The notes below the pieces were generated by a model. The model worked only from the letters and a program-made list of their open reading frames with translations, did not search any database and was not told where the DNA came from. Shown here piece by piece: positions 11,193 to 24,224 of a stretch of 64,000 nucleotides of DNA. Both the position numbers and the translations under genes were made by a program. The first letter of the stretch is position 1. Each line of letters opens with the position of its first letter. This stretch comes from Pseudopithomyces maydicus (taxonomy: Eukaryota > Ascomycota > Dothideomycetes > Pleosporales > Didymosphaeriaceae): assembly GCA_026873275.1 (NCBI GenBank), contig JANTUC010000009.1:248001-312000 (forward strand). The letters run 5' to 3'.

Positions 11193-13282
11193 TCACGGGC
11201 TCGCCGCCTTGGCAGCAGGCGTGCCCTTCATAGCTGCCGCAATCTGCTCGTCGGACGGCAGGGATGGCAGCGGCGTCAACCACTGGCGCGCCTTGTCGTA
11301 GGCGGCGACGGACCTCACGAGGTCGATGAAAGTCTTCATATTACTCTTATCGTTGTTGATGCGAGCTCTGAACTTGTTGATGAGCGGCTGGATCGCCATG
11401 CCCTCTGGGGGCAGGGAGTTGTAGATCTCGCTTGCGGAGGGGAGGCGGTTTTCTGCGATGTGGGTAAGCATGTGTGTGGTTTTGAGAAAGGTGGTGAGGA
11501 AGGGAGGATTACGGGAAGATGCTGAGGCGCTGCCGGGAGCTGCGGGGCTCCCTGCGCGACTCCCGTTGACTTGCGCCGCTGGGCTGCCTGCACGACTGAC
11601 GGAAGGACTTGCGCCGGGCGTGGTGCCGAGGCGAACCTTGAGCTTGTTCTTCTTCGACTGACCGGCATCTGTCATCTCGCTGTCGCTGCCAGACGCAGCA
11701 CCCGCACGCAGAGGGTTGACCTTGCGCGTGCCGTCTGCGTTTCTCTCGTGCTTCTTCTTATGCTTCTTACGCGTAGATTCGTTGCCGCTGGCTTCGGAGA
11801 GATTTGGCGAACCTGGTGCTGGTCGCTTCTTCTTATTGATATCAGTAGGTCTGGACGAGCCAGAAGGAGTTGAGGCACCCTTGGTTGAAGCACCGGAAGC
11901 TGTCTTGTCGCCTTCGGCAGCCTTACCGTTCTGCTCGGCGGCCTTCCTCTCCTCTTCTTCCTTGGCCCGCTGGCGCTCAGTCTCGGAATCGGTCTCGGTA
12001 TCGTACTCGTCGTCAGTACCTGCGTAGTCGTAGTTCTTCTCGCGCTTGACCAGTGCTTTCCGCAAATCGGCTTCTAGCTCCTTGTCTGCTGCCTCTTTCT
12101 TTTCGCGCTCTTCTTGGGCCCAAATCTCTCGCTCATCCCGCAGGTCGAATGCAGCAGCTGCAAGCTGGTCACGCTTGAGCTTCTCCTGCGCTTCCTTGAC
12201 CGTCTCGTCATCGGCATCGAAGAGACCGTTCAGGCCTTCTTCGTCGTCGGCAAAGTCCTCCTCTACGTTGAAGTCGATGTCGTCCGCGTCCGCCTCGCGC
12301 TTCACTCTCGGGGCGTCCTCGTCGTCAACGCGCCGTTTGATCCTGCCCTCGTCGTCGTCTCCACCTCCGACTCTCGTACGGATTCCTCGCGCACGGGAGA
12401 GATGCTCATGTTCCATCTCTTCCTTGAATTTCTTCTTCTCCCGCATCTCGAAGAACGAATCCTTCTTCATCTTCTTTAATTCGACATCGTCCGTGGACTT
12501 GGCCTTTGTCTGGGGATTGAACCGATACCATCGCTCGAGGGGTGCGAGTTGGATGTTCTGGTGGTCGACCATGGTAAGCATCACATGCTTCTCAGACATC
12601 TCCGACTCAAATGTTCCCTCCCAGACCTGCTTGGTATCGTCGTCTTCCAAGAACCACGGCAAAGTCTCCTCGTAGCGCAGCAGTTGGCGTTTCTTAGCTT
12701 CGGGTGTGTCGTCGGGGCGATATTTTTGCTCAGTCTTCCTGCCGAAAGGTTTCGGCTTGCTGACACCGGTGGGAGCGATTTGGGCCTGGATGATTTCACG
12801 CTTGGCACGTCGGGCCTCCTTCTCCTCTTCCATGCGCTCGCGGTCCTTGGCCTCTTCCATGTCCTCCTCCTTGATCTCGCCCTCGGGGTCCTTTCCACCC
12901 GGGGGGCGCGGCGGTCGCGGCGATGAAGGCGGACGGGCGGGGTGAACTGTTGCTCGCTCTGGATATTGACGTGATCCTTACTCTGTAGTCGCATGACATG
13001 ATGGCGCAGCTCCTTGAGGTCCTTGCGCGTGACGACGAGACTGTACGAGTTGGCGCCGGCCTCGATGAACTCGTTGCGGAGCTGGTCGATGCCGATGGGG
13101 GTGTTTGGCACGGCGCGCTGGTTCAGCTGGGTGAGCGAGGTGACAGTGCGGGCGACCTGCTTGAGCGGGCGCTGGGGTGGACGCAGCACTGAAGCTGCCT
13201 TTGGAGCTCTCCGCTTCTTGACGGGACCGGACGCGGCGGGCGCAGCGGGCGCGGGCGCGCTCGACGGCGGTGCTCCGTTCAT
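11193..13282 (-). CDS. tfg1: Transcription initiation factor TFIIF large subunit (Tfg1/RAP74), with one frame break
   Basis: This encodes the largest subunit of TFIIF, which binds RNA polymerase II and recruits it to the pre-initiation complex. The start ATG at 13282 gives an Ala/Pro-rich leader. The dimerisation region follows (SYSLVVTRKDLKELRHHVMR, then FTPPVRLHRRDRRAP). Downstream come the conserved ETLPWFLEDDDTKQVWEG segment, a long acidic/basic charged linker and a C-terminal winged-helix region (about the last 70 residues). After HRRDRRAP the frame breaks at a run of six G (12901-12906 on the plus strand). The downstream frame resumes with GGKDPEGEIKEED, which fits the family and implies one missing base. 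An in-frame 60-nt intron (11453-11512, GTAATC...CGCAG, branch CTTAC) is likely, because it removes residues foreign to the family. With both, 677 codons result. Confidence 0.88.
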
Positions 13283-13738
13283 GGCGGAGGGAGCGTGCGG
13301 ACGAGACGGGCGTGATTATGGCCGACTTTCGGTGGTGCGTCAATGTACGTGTGTGTGTCGGGAAGAATACGGGGGTTTGAGGACGATGATAAAGAGAGGC
13401 CGCTGCTTTGTTACGTCGCAGCGTCCATGCCAAGCCCTGAGGCAGCGGGAAAGCGCGCAGGGGTCCGTGTGCCGGCCGGACCCTGTAATTCACCTCTGGC
13501 ACCTGCGCACGAGCTCGTCACGGATACGGCGCCTTGGAATGCACCCACACACGGCGCCTATGTGGGGGTCCGCCGAATTCATCCAAAGTGCACGTGCCAG
13601 CCAACCTCGACCACCATTGAACTGCTCCCTAGGCACCCAGTCTTTCTGTTGAGCCCTTTGGCACTGTGACCGCTCGCTCCCCAATTGACCACTACCCACC
13701 ACACCAATCTATCTTTCCCAACAGCACGACTTTCCAAC
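13283..13738. promoter_or_regulatory. Shared promoter region of TFG1 and the Cid1-like gene
   Basis: 456 bases separate the two divergent start codons. Pyrimidine-rich stretches precede the plus-strand ATG. No TATA box is evident, as is usual for housekeeping genes. Confidence 0.6.
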
Positions 13739-15852
13739 ATGGCGGACCACCAGACCCAGGCGAGTCTGGAGGACCAGCTACGCAACATGATTCTCACAAA
13801 TGTCACCATCGGCAGCTCAGATCCAGGAAGAGGCCACGTGCAAAACCAACACCACAACCCGCGAGGTCGAGGCCGCGGTAGGGGCCGCGGAAGGCCCTAC
13901 AACGACCGCGGGGGGTGGAATGGCGGCACACGTGGCGAGTATCAGCATCAAGCAGCCCCTCTGTGCCTCTCCAGCACAACATGGCGTCATCGCAAGCACC
14001 CAGGATACTTCAACGGCCTTATGATCCCAACAGGGTTGTGCCGAATGCTCATCACACCGACCATCACTCCATGCCGCATGTGCAAAATAGATATCAGGGG
14101 TATCAACCCAGGGGTCGAGGGAATCCATCCATGAGAGGGGGCCATGCAGGCTTCCAGCAGCGTCCGATCTCGGACACCAATCTCCAAGACGCATATCTGG
14201 CTCATCTAGCCGGTCAGGAGATACCAAAGGCCGAGATCACCCAGGAGGAGTTTCAAGAGAAGGAGGCCTTCCGGCTAGCGTTGGAGAAAATATGCCACGA
14301 GGCTTCCATCACTGAATATGCGGCGGACCTGGCATCTATCAAACTAGTCATGTTCGGTAGTCTGGCGTCCGGCTTTGCCACCCAAGGCTCAGATATGGAC
14401 CTGGCCATCGTCCCAGAGTGGAAAGATGCCTCGCAGCCGCACAACGCACGCATCGACCGCGACATACCGCGCCTGTTGGAGCGAGCCATCCTCGAAGCCC
14501 GTCTGGGCGGCCGCCTCCTGACGAGAACCCGCGTGCCTATCCTAAAAGTGTGCCAGAGCCCCACAGACGAACTGTACAAAGCACTGTTCGACGAACGAGA
14601 GAAATGGGACGCCCTGTCCGAGGAAGAAAAATACCCACCGCCCATAACCCCCGACGCAACGCCTCACGACCACCCCGAACCCGACAAGCTCGACCCCCTC
14701 AAAATGAACGACGCCCAGGACTTTCCAACACTCCAAGAAGCCAAAGCAGCAGGAACAACACCCCGTCTCACCCCCGCCTCTATCGTCAAACCCACCACCA
14801 CCTCCCCAGATCCCATCCCGAGCGAACCCCCAAAACAACCCTCTGAAGACACCACCACCACTACCACCACAACCAACGACCCCACCACGACCTCCCCCCT
14901 GACGCCTCCACCAAAGAAAAACCCCCGCGCTCCCGCGCCCCCGCAAATGGCTCCGCGAGCGCAAACAAGGCCCCCTCGACTTCCCCAAGTCAGGCGTCGG
15001 CATCCAATGCGACATCAACTTCTCGAACCCGCTCGCGCTGCACAACACGCACCTCCTACGGTGCTACTCGCTGGCGGACCCGCGCGTGCGCCCCATGGTA
15101 TTATTCGTGAAAGCCTGGGCCAAGCGCCGCATGATCAACAGCGCGTACTCGGGGACGCTCTCCTCTTACGGATGGGTGCTCATGGTGCTGCACTACCTCG
15201 TGAACATTGCGGCGCCGGCGGTGTGTCCGAATCTGATGCAGCAGCCGGCGGGGTGGCGGGGTGATGGCGTGCGGGCGGGCGATCCACGAGACGGGATGCT
15301 TGCAGAGGAGGAGGAGGTTGCCGGGTACGCGGTGCGATTCTGGCGGGACGCGGGCGCCATTTCTTCGGCCGCGAGTAAGGGGCTGTTGACGCGCAATACA
15401 CAGTCCGTGGCCGAGCTGCTGCGCGGCTTCTTCCACTACTACGCGTCGATCCCGAGCGTGAATGCCTACGGGCAGAAGCAGTGGACGTTCTTCTGGGCGA
15501 CTGAGGTCCTGAGTCTGCGCACGAGTGGCGGGATACGGCGGAAGGAGGAGAAAGGGTGGACGCGGGCGACGACGACGCTGGTGGATGGGAAGGAGGTGCG
15601 GCAGAGGTATCTGTTTTCGATTGAGGATCCGTTCGAGGTCGATCATAATGTGGCAAGGACGGTGACGCATGATGGGATTGTGGCGATTAGGGATGAGTTG
15701 AGGCGGGCGGGCAGAATATTAGGGGCGGTGGGGAGAGGTGAGAGGCCTGAGGGGGGTTGTTTGATGAGGTGGTGGAGCAGGGGAAGGAAGAGGAGGAGGA
15801 GGGTGGGGAGGATGTGGTAGCGGTAGGGGGAACGGGGAAAAGAATGTTGTAG
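13739..15852 (+). CDS. Cid1-type nucleotidyltransferase (non-canonical poly(A)/poly(U) polymerase), three frame breaks
   Basis: Members of this family add A or U tails to RNA 3' ends. From ATG 13739 the protein starts MADHQTQASLEDQLRNMI and has an RG-repeat segment. The catalytic domain shows VMFGSLASGFATQGSDMDLA with the two-Asp metal motif DMD. The PAP-associated domain includes KWLRERKQGPLDFPKSGVG, ALHNTHLLRCYSLADPRVRP and GTLSSYGWVLMVLHYL. These pieces lie in two frames. Breaks are needed at about 13909-13970 (one base lost), at 14925-14936 near an A5/C5 run (one base gained) and at the G6 run 15751-15756 (one base lost). The last break restores an acidic tail ending KRML at a TAG (15850-15852). 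The corrected length is 705 codons. Real inactivation is possible, but every break is at or near low-complexity sequence. Confidence 0.8.
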
Positions 15853-16397
15853 ATGGGCGACAGGATTGAGGGCTCATCGCGGATGAGGACCTAGGTTGGT
15901 AGCAGCGGCGATGTGGACAGTAGCTGCAGGGTTGGGAGGCAAGTAGTACGCGGTATGTTGGCACGATGTTCACGCATGACTTCGAGTCTGAAGGAAACAG
16001 CAATGAAGTGTTGAATTGATGGTTATTGACGATATACGTATGTAGACCCGCTACAATGCGGTAGATAGCTTGTAGGATTACTGGTAGATTGTATCGTTAC
16101 ATGGGTGCATCTTGGACCGATTCCATGCAATATATATCATGAAGTATTCTTAAGAAAAAACCATCCACAAAGAAAGAATCACTCAACCTCTCACCTCTTC
16201 ATACCTGAAGTATCCACAGAAGAAAAAACAACCATAATGCATTGTCATAGGCGACACAGTAAGCTACCAGTTACATGCCCTTGCCCTTCCCGTTCCACGC
16301 ACCACGCCGCCACTAGAGCGAGTGTAACCATTATCCAGCCACTATCCCTAACTGACCCCTCACTCAGACCAAATTCAGGTCAAGACCCCATCACCTA
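15853..16397. other. Convergent 3' intergenic region
   Basis: About 545 bases lie between the Cid1-like gene (plus) and the sugar transporter (minus). This region should hold both 3' UTRs. I see no gene. Confidence 0.6.
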
Positions 16398-18407
16398 CTA
16401 CTCCTTCGTCTCCACCGTCTCTCCCCGACCATGCACCGCCGTCGTAACCTTCAGCTCGCCCTTTTCGATATCGCGCTGGAGCTGATCCAAGCGCGAGGTT
16501 CCGCTCTGCGTCTTCCACGCGGGGATCCCGCGATCGAAGACGTCGTCCATTTCCTCGAGGGTTTTGCCTTTTGTCTCGGGGGCGGTGAGGAACATCTATA
16601 GGTTGTTAGTGTGTGGTACTTGTGATACTTTGACTACACCTATCCGACTAACTAGCTAGCTAGAGCCCCAATTCAAACACGAATTCAAGGAGGTTCTATA
16701 AAAAAAGTGCTGAAAGGGTCATTACTCACATGAATGAACGCCACCGCGTTAAAAGTCCCAAAGATCATGTACATCTTCCAATTGATATTCCACAGCAACG
16801 GCGGCACTCCAAACGCCAAAATGCAATTCCACAACCAATTGCTCGCCGTCGCCAGCGACACAGCCTTCGCTCGTACCTTTGCCGGAAAGATCTCCGACGG
16901 GTACGTCCAGGAAGTTGGACCCCACGTGGTGGCGAACGAGGCGACGAACAGATAAGAGCACGCGACGACGCCCTGCGAGACGCTCTTGTGATTGACAATG
17001 CGCCACGAGGTGTGCTTATCGGGATCGTTATAGTACTCGCCGTAGGAGGCTTGGAGGGCGCCGGAGATGAAGAGCCAGGACATCATGAGGAAGGAGCCGA
17101 TGAGGAGGGCGGGTCGACGGCCGAAGCGGTCGAGGTAGAGGATGGCGGGGAGGGTCATGACGACGTTGATGATGTATTGGATGGAGGAGGTGAGAAGCTC
17201 GTCGGCAATGTTGGCGCCTTCCATGATATAGACTATGTAGTACATCCTGGGCGGGGCGGGTTAATTAGGAGCTTGAGAAGGGGAGGTATACATTTTGTAG
17301 AGGTTGTATGGATGAAGGAAGGGAATGCTCGATGAGACTGAATGAGGCGTATTTATTGGGCAGGGGCAATTCATGACTTACATGATGTTCATACCGCAGA
17401 GCTGAGACCACATCTGAATAGACATGCCGAGGATGACACGCTTGAAGATACGCGGTTTGGCGAGGGCAGCAAAGGACGTCTCGGCTTGCTCGCGCTCAAA
17501 GGCAAGGGCATCTTCGATCTCCTTGTACTCGGCTAGAACCTTGGGGTGGCTGACGTCGCCGCCGCCGTGCAGATTGGCAAGCACTTGGACGGCCTCATCC
17601 CAGCGATCCTTGGATGCAAGCCAACGGGGCGAGTAAGGAAAGAAGAACATGCCGGCAAACAGGATGAAGCCAGGAACCATTTGGATGCCCCAGGGGATGC
17701 GGAACGCTGAGGTGCCCTGGTTGGGATCCTTTGGTCCTCCATCGACGAAGGAAGCACCGTATTGGATGAAGTACTGGATCAGAATACCCCTGGTACACAC
17801 ATGTCAGTTTCCAAGACACGGCGATCATGAACGGAATGTCAAACTCGATAAGGAACATCGACATACCAAGTGATGGCCCATTGTTGCAAGGAAACAACAC
17901 GGCCACGAATCTCTTTAGGCGCAATCTCTGACTGATACACCGGGACAATTGCTGAGGCGACACCGATGGAAATACCCGAAACCACACGGCCAAAGCAGAG
18001 AAGAGCTACACCGTTGGATGCCGTCTGGAAAATAGAGCCGATGATCCAAATCAACGCAGCGACCTGAATGGCCGTTCGACGAGACAGTCTGTCGGCAATG
18101 AAAGACGATGCCAGCGAGCCGACTAGGGAGCCAGCAGGCATGGATGCAGTGATACCACCTTGGCGGTAGCCGGCGGCTTTGATGGTCAATATAATGGTGT
18201 GGTATGTAATGAGCGACTTACGATTGCCAAAGTAGTTCTTATACCCATTGGTGCCGAGAACACCTGACATGGAGGAGATATCGAAGCCAAAGAGCCCGCC
18301 GCCGATGGCGGCGAATGCACAAATGGCATAGGTATTGTAGAAAGTCTGCACAGTATTAGCATGCCGCTCTTCGAGTGGAACCTGTCGTCGGGCTGAGTTA
18401 CCTTCAT
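16398..18407 (-). CDS. MFS hexose/monosaccharide transporter, six exons
   Basis: This is a 12-helix sugar porter of the plasma membrane. Exons are 18407-18402, 18345-18222, 18176-17867, 17789-17382, 17246-16730 and 16595-16398, giving 520 residues without any frame break. The first exon encodes only Met-Lys, and the next begins TFYNTYAICAFAAIGGGLFG. Family signatures are DRLSRR and DRFGRR in the A-type loops, a PVYQSEIAPKEIRGR signature, QLCGMNIMMYYIVYI, and PETKGKTLEEMD at the C-terminus. The junction choices reproduce the family continuously (for example AITWGILIQYF and AFIHMFLTAPETKG). The introns show good donors (GTAAGT, GTATGT, GTGAGT) and branch sites such as CACTAAC. The likely substrate is glucose or a related hexose; specificity cannot be read from the sequence. 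Confidence 0.92.
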
Positions 18408-21400
18408 CTCGCCAACCGGGGGGCCGGGTGTAAGTAGTGAAGAGAAGTGATGAAGGCAAGGCGAGCCACAGCGATGCGAGGTCTTTTATGAGGGGCGTTT
18501 GATCAACCACACACGCGTGATGGTGGCCTGCGCGCTGCCGCCTGCGCCAAGAGTGACATTCATCGTATGGTTCCTAGGAGGTGGCCTTGCTCCTCGTTGG
18601 TCAGGTCCATGCGCTGGGTCACCAGATCCTGTCAACCCCCGCAAACAAACGTTAGAAGCCCAGGCAGAGGTGGCCCTACAAAACCTGGGGAAGCACAAGG
18701 GTCCATGCTGTTCGGTTATATTCCTGCAGCTGCGTGTGCCAATCGTCTCCCATCGGTGACATCGGACCTTCCGCCCATGGTAATGCTTGTTCGCACATGT
18801 TTTGCGCACCCGGCTGGTCACAACGCATGTGTCGATGCCGTGGTACCACACCTCTTACTGTCTCGTCAGACCTAGTACTCGTACTCGAAGGCGTGAATAC
18901 GAAGTTCTACTTCTGGTGAGTTTCCAGAAGCTTCAGTAGCGTATAGCTCAAACTGGACAACAAAATAGACTCGTGGTACGAGGTGGAGCTAAGGCATACC
19001 CAAAGTGTAGTGCAGAGGTGCCGGCGTGGAAACACGCTATGCAGCAACACGGCACAGCCTAGGCCTAATGGGTGTGAATCAAATGTGTTTCTCGTCTTCA
19101 GGATATCGTCCTTTTTGCTGTATTAGGCTCCCCGATACTTGGTCTTGATGTTAGGACCACTTATTTGTTTAGGGTCTCAAGAAGAGGATCAGGCTTACTG
19201 CTCGCAAGCTGAAGATTACTGTTCTGTGCTACGCATTCGTGTGAACCAAAGGTTGGGTTTCAGTGCGATCGACGTACGGCGGACCGGGCGCCACTGCAAC
19301 GGTGTGGAGGAAGCCTAACTGAAAGGCGATTAGCAGCGTCGCAATGCTGTGATAGACCGTGGACGACACGAGGGGCCGCTGTCCCGCACAATTGCAACCG
19401 CCAATGTCTGCTCTTACCTACTTGCGTGCCAGAGCCTGCTTGGCATAGATCGCTGCTTGCCGCCCAAAGGATGAAGGAGTGGAACATTGGCAGGGCGTTC
19501 GGGTTACGGAATCCGGGCATTCAGCCGTTCAGCGTCCGTTACTACCAATGCGCAGACAACAAACTCTCCAGAATCCATTTGGAAAATTGCATTAGTTGTC
19601 CATTAAAACCTCAAGATAGGTGTGTGGAAATGAAACTTGTCACCTCGGAATAGCAAACATCACCGGCGACGACGTGTTCTCCACCGCATCCAAACCGCGG
19701 TTCGACAATCATGGACTGGGAGCGGTATCGACACGCAATGGAAAGCAATGACATGTCCCGTCAGGAACACAAAAGAAATTGTGCTGTTGACCTGCCTAGA
19801 AAAGGTTCTTGGCTTGACGTTTGTGTTGGAGAGCTACGGGAGCAGCTTCCCATGTTCAACGGGAGCAGCTTCCATGTTCAACAGGAGCAGCTTCCATGAT
19901 CAAATGGGAGCAGCTTTGCGGCCGCAGTTCAAATGGGAAGGTGTCAGCATTCGCGCCACCTATGCAGAATCAATCATACTTCTCAATGGTTTGCAAGGTT
20001 GTAGCTCACACCGTCAGATGATTTTGCCATAATCTTCCACAAGAGACACAGCATCTCCTGTATCTTGCCGACTGATACCCCCTCCCCGCAGAACAGAAGA
20101 AAAAGAAGTATACGTGGGATGATTCTGCAAGATAAGCAACACAACATGAAGGCTTCCATCACGACGAAGCTCGCATACTCTTAAGGTTATGCGCAATACT
20201 AGCCTTCCACGGCCTATTTACCCATTATACGTTGTGCCAGTGTGGCTTGTTTGCAACACTTCGATACGTCACCCTGGACCACCTAGAGTGAGTATCTCAT
20301 TTGGAACACGCTGCACGTATCAGAGCTGACGGCGCAGATACGACTAGGGCTCGAAACACGATACACCTTACTTGTCGCCTGTCAGGCGCCCGTTGGCGCT
20401 GTATCGATTAGAATGCCAACTGCTGGCATGACTACATGGATATAAAGATTTGCCTCCAAGATAGGATTATCTCGTAGTTCTATTGTGGGCTCACCTGGAA
20501 CCTACGTTGCCTGCCTTACCAAGATGCCTTTTTCTTATTTGAAAGACGAGAATTATCTGAGCAGTATGGCCCTGTTCATGAATCGAAAGCTGCAATAAAG
20601 AGCGCTAATCAGCGATCGCTGATTGAGTTGCTCGTTCTTCGGCCTCTGTCTACAGGAGCGGAAGCCACCCGTATATTTTCCTTCCGCTGCGGCTCTGACT
20701 TCCAGCCTCAATCTCCTGTCTCCTGCATATTGCCCCCACCGCTCTCGCCTCATATGCCTCCATCTAGTAGGACGAATCTCCCTTGAGTACAGCATCCCAG
20801 TGTTCTCTTTACCATTCGCTGCACGTCACCCGGAAGCGAGCCAGTAACACCCGAGCTAACCAGTAACCCCGAGCCACAGTCACCCCAATAACCTCACTCA
20901 TCACATCTGCCTCCATACTTTCTCTTGCAACTGCGGTATGAGAGAAGAAATAGGTTTCGTCTGCGCGACACCAAATATCAGGTCAGGACGTGCTTCCTCC
21001 AGTTGGCCGGTACTGATTGGCACGAGCGCGAGCCGACACGAAGTCTCCTGCATGGCCGAGAGTACCTGCTGACGATGGCAGCTGGACTAGTACGCTGCTA
21101 AGGTGCTCAAGCTTGAAATCGGGCCCGAGTTGAGAGACACATATAAGGTGTACCGCACACTATCAGACCTTAGTCTACAATACACTATGCGCGCATCATT
21201 TCATGCGAAGCGGGATTGCTGCTTCGTCTTGCATTAGACTAGTCTTCCCAAACTTACCGGTCGGCACCTGGTCCTCAAGCAAGCTACTGGAACGCCTTAG
21301 TGCAACATCGACACATTGCGCAGACTGTTGCCGCTGCCCGATAGCTCTTCATCGCTACCAGCACGTTGATCGACACTATCTCGGATCCCAAGCTCCAAGA

Positions 21401-23390
21401 ATAGTAATTCCAAGTTTGGTCGACACGCAATCTTTACTTCGACATTCACCAATTTCCAAAAGCAGACATATTGCAAGGATTCACCTGTTCAGGCGTGCGT
21501 TCATTAGTAGTGAGCGGTGAGATACACCGCAGTTCGCAGGCCGAAGACCTACCGCGCACACCTTGTCAGCCATCACCATCTACTATCAATATGTCTCCAT
21601 AAACAGAAACTGGAAAAGCACGTCGGGACACCTGCTACACTCATTTTTTTCGACCGGCGCCTACAAGTCCTTGTTCTCCATCGATCCGTTTCTACGATCA
21701 TCGAACCTCACCAACCTCGTGTCTTCCGGCGCTTTCCGGCGAACAAGATAGGATGGGTCGTCACACGACGAGTGCTGCTTTCGCCCGGACGAGTCTTACC
21801 ACCTGCGATGTATTTGTACTGGCACTCAGCTACCTGGACGCTAAAACATTGCCTTCCCCAGAACAACTGGTTGAAAGTACGAGCCCGTGGTATCTAGATG
21901 CCGAGACGATTTGGTGGCGGAAGTTTGCATTAGGGCTGAGATGAAGTATGCCCATCTGATCCCATACTGGGAGGTTTTTCAAATCAAGTAGTCTTACAAG
22001 ATTGGCGGAATGACGATGACCCGGCGGACCTGCATGGGTTTAGGTAATAGAAGAACAGTCATGGCTACGATGTTATACCCTGTGGCAGGAGCTTGGTCGA
22101 GTTTTCAAGAGCCTAGATACTCATTGTCGAACACGGAGCTTTACGCAGTAATAGTAAACTAATATGGATTATCGAACGACATTTACGCAAGCGGTTCCAT
22201 CTCAATCAGTATTCTGCATCCGCGATTCACTCCTTCTCATCGAAACATCGCAATCAGCAACACCCTACAGACCGATACGAACTTGAATAACACACCACAC
22301 TCATTTCGAATCATCCTTCAGATAGCACCACGACTCAAACAAACACCCTCTCTCTCCACACCACCTCGTCTACCCAACTAACCCACCACTTCACCTCATA
22401 GACCTCACACACGCGCATCTCCGCCCCTCACTCGATTCTCCACTCAACATCTTCGACCTGTACATTATCCCAGACCGCCTCGTACCCATCCACCACGTAC
22501 ACACTACTTACCTACGTTCGTTGCAGCTGGTAGCTCCCAACCCCCAACCTACATCTCCTTCCATATCGCACGAATGGAGGGAGATCCAATGTACGAGAGT
22601 CACGTATAATGGACGAGGAGTGGTGGCTAGAAATACGAGTGAGAACAAGAGTGGAATACAGTATTCTCGTGCTGGGGCAACGGGGAAATACATATACGGT
22701 GGGTGGTGGATAGATAAGTTGGGGAAAAAGGAGAGTGTATTGCATACATGTGCGTGTGTATCTGTGCTTGATTGTTGTGAAAAGCTGGGAACCGGAAGGC
22801 AGTCTGGGGTGAAGGGGGTTATCTGGTAATACACGAATGCATACAATACTATACGAATGATTCTACGGTACGAGGGCGAGATGAAGTGCTTTGTCCTGTT
22901 GGCCGGGGAAGGTTGTGGGTTAAGCCTGATATGGATATAGGGGGCATGTATATGGTATGCTGTTAGTTGATGCTAGCTAGCTGCGGACAAGGTCACTAGA
23001 TGGATGGGTAGACGAGAGAAGGTCGCAAGTAGTATCCGTTCTGATACCAGCAGTGATACCAGTAAAAAAATGTATTGTCCAGTCTTCAAACCCAATCGAA
23101 TATACATGTACGTGTCCCCAGACCGAAAAAATCAATTCAGAACACCACGGGAGATGATGATTGCCATGATCAACCACACACATAACGTCCACCGCCACAA
23201 AATCAAAAACTCGTCATGAGCCCAAGGGGGCACTGTCGTAACGGTGTGAAGGTTTCGCTATTATGTTTCTAATTCGGGGATGCTCTTCCGCCCCAACCGG
23301 TGGTCCTGTCGAGCGAGCCTATCGGGCGCCCACCCAAAGCAAACCGTAAACTCCAAGTCTTACTGTACAATGCAATTACGCTACCCTGCC
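18408..23390. other. Gene-poor region of about 5 kb
   Basis: The first several hundred bases are the promoter of the sugar transporter. The rest contains only short open frames without recognisable domains on both strands, plus the small tandem array at 19838-19917. No terminal repeats, transposase motifs or RNA genes are evident. It may hold degenerate mobile-element DNA, but nothing is identifiable. Confidence 0.55.
19838..19917. repeat. Tandem 22-23-bp repeat, 3.5 copies
   Basis: The unit gggagcagcttccatgttca plus two or three bases occurs three times, with a partial fourth copy (gggagcagctt). Copies differ by single bases and one indel. Confidence 0.85.
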
Positions 23391-24224
23391 CTAGGCAGCC
23401 GTAGAGAGAGACCCATCGCCCAGCACGCGCGCAACAATGATGTACGATATCAGGGTGCCGATCAGGATCCTCCACTTGTTGCGACCCATCCAGCTCTGGC
23501 CGGCCTCCCTCGCGACCTGCGTCTGCTGCGCTACGGCGCCAACCGTCGTCGCGCTGTTGTGCACGCGCTTCCGCAGGCCCGCCATATCGGGCGAGCACTG
23601 CGGGTGTGTCGACGAGGCCAGCGGGAGGCCGTTCTGGGGATTGATCCGCTTCTCCGCCATCCACTTTGCGTTTTCGTCGTCGAGCTCCGGCCACTCTGCG
23701 CGGAACCTCGCGCCGCCGTCACCGGCCTTGATGGCGCCGGCACCGCCGCCTCGCGCGTTGCTGGCTCCCTGTGCTTTGGATCCGCCACCCGTGCTGTTCC
23801 ACCACCGTGTGCGCTGGGCAAACAGCTTGCGTTCTGCCTCGGAGGCGCGCACGGATCCGGTGGTCATTTCCTCGCTCGTCATGAAGCTCAGCAGGCCTGT
23901 GAGAATGGTGCTGACCTCCCATGCGGGGTTGAAGCTCTTGGGGTGGAAGTCGGAGATGCTGAGACAGAGGCGGGTGCTGGGTTGGAAGCGGCCGGAGGGC
24001 GTGTGCATGCGGATGGCGGGCGGGGCGAAAGGATAGTCGGGCGGGAACATGAGCGTGCCCCAGTACTGGCCGCCCTCGTAGGGTGTGTCGGGCGGGCCTG
24101 TCAGAATGTAGTGCCATTCGAGGATGTTCTTTTCCGAAGGGTGGGCGATGATGTAGGGCGGTGGGGACTTTGAAATGGTGGCATATTCCCGGGTGAGGCG
24201 CTTGGTTGCGGCGGGGGTGGCCAT
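23391..24224 (-). CDS. ubc6: Ubiquitin-conjugating enzyme E2 Ubc6 (ERAD)
   Basis: This is a tail-anchored E2 of the endoplasmic reticulum that works with Doa10-type ligases in degrading misfolded and membrane proteins. It is a single exon of 277 residues. The UBC fold spans about residues 5-160. The active-site cysteine is Cys87 in STRLCLSISDFHP, the same position as in the yeast enzyme. TPYEGGQYWGTLMFPPDYPF is typical of the UBE2J/Ubc6 subfamily, and the HPN tripeptide of other E2s is absent, as expected. A low-complexity Gly/Ala linker leads to a C-terminal membrane anchor, WRILIGTLISYIIVARVL (about 251-268). It is head to head with SAM50. Confidence 0.95.
   Translation of the reverse strand: MATPAATKRLTREYATISKSPPPYIIAHPSEKNILEWHYILTGPPDTPYEGGQYWGTLMFPPDYPFAPPAIRMHTPSGRFQPSTRLCLSISDFHPKSFNPAWEVSTILTGLLSFMTSEEMTTGSVRASEAERKLFAQRTRWWNSTGGGSKAQGASNARGGGAGAIKAGDGGARFRAEWPELDDENAKWMAEKRINPQNGLPLASSTHPQCSPDMAGLRKRVHNSATTVGAVAQQTQVAREAGQSWMGRNKWRILIGTLISYIIVARVLGDGSLSTAA

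Noticed and set aside
12901..12906. Short intron instead of a frame break in TFG1
   Set aside because: The only usable GT...AG pairs would give an intron under 30 nt with no branch site.
19200..22500. Possible transposon remnant
   Set aside because: No terminal repeats, transposase or reverse-transcriptase motif found in any frame; only a 22-bp tandem array.
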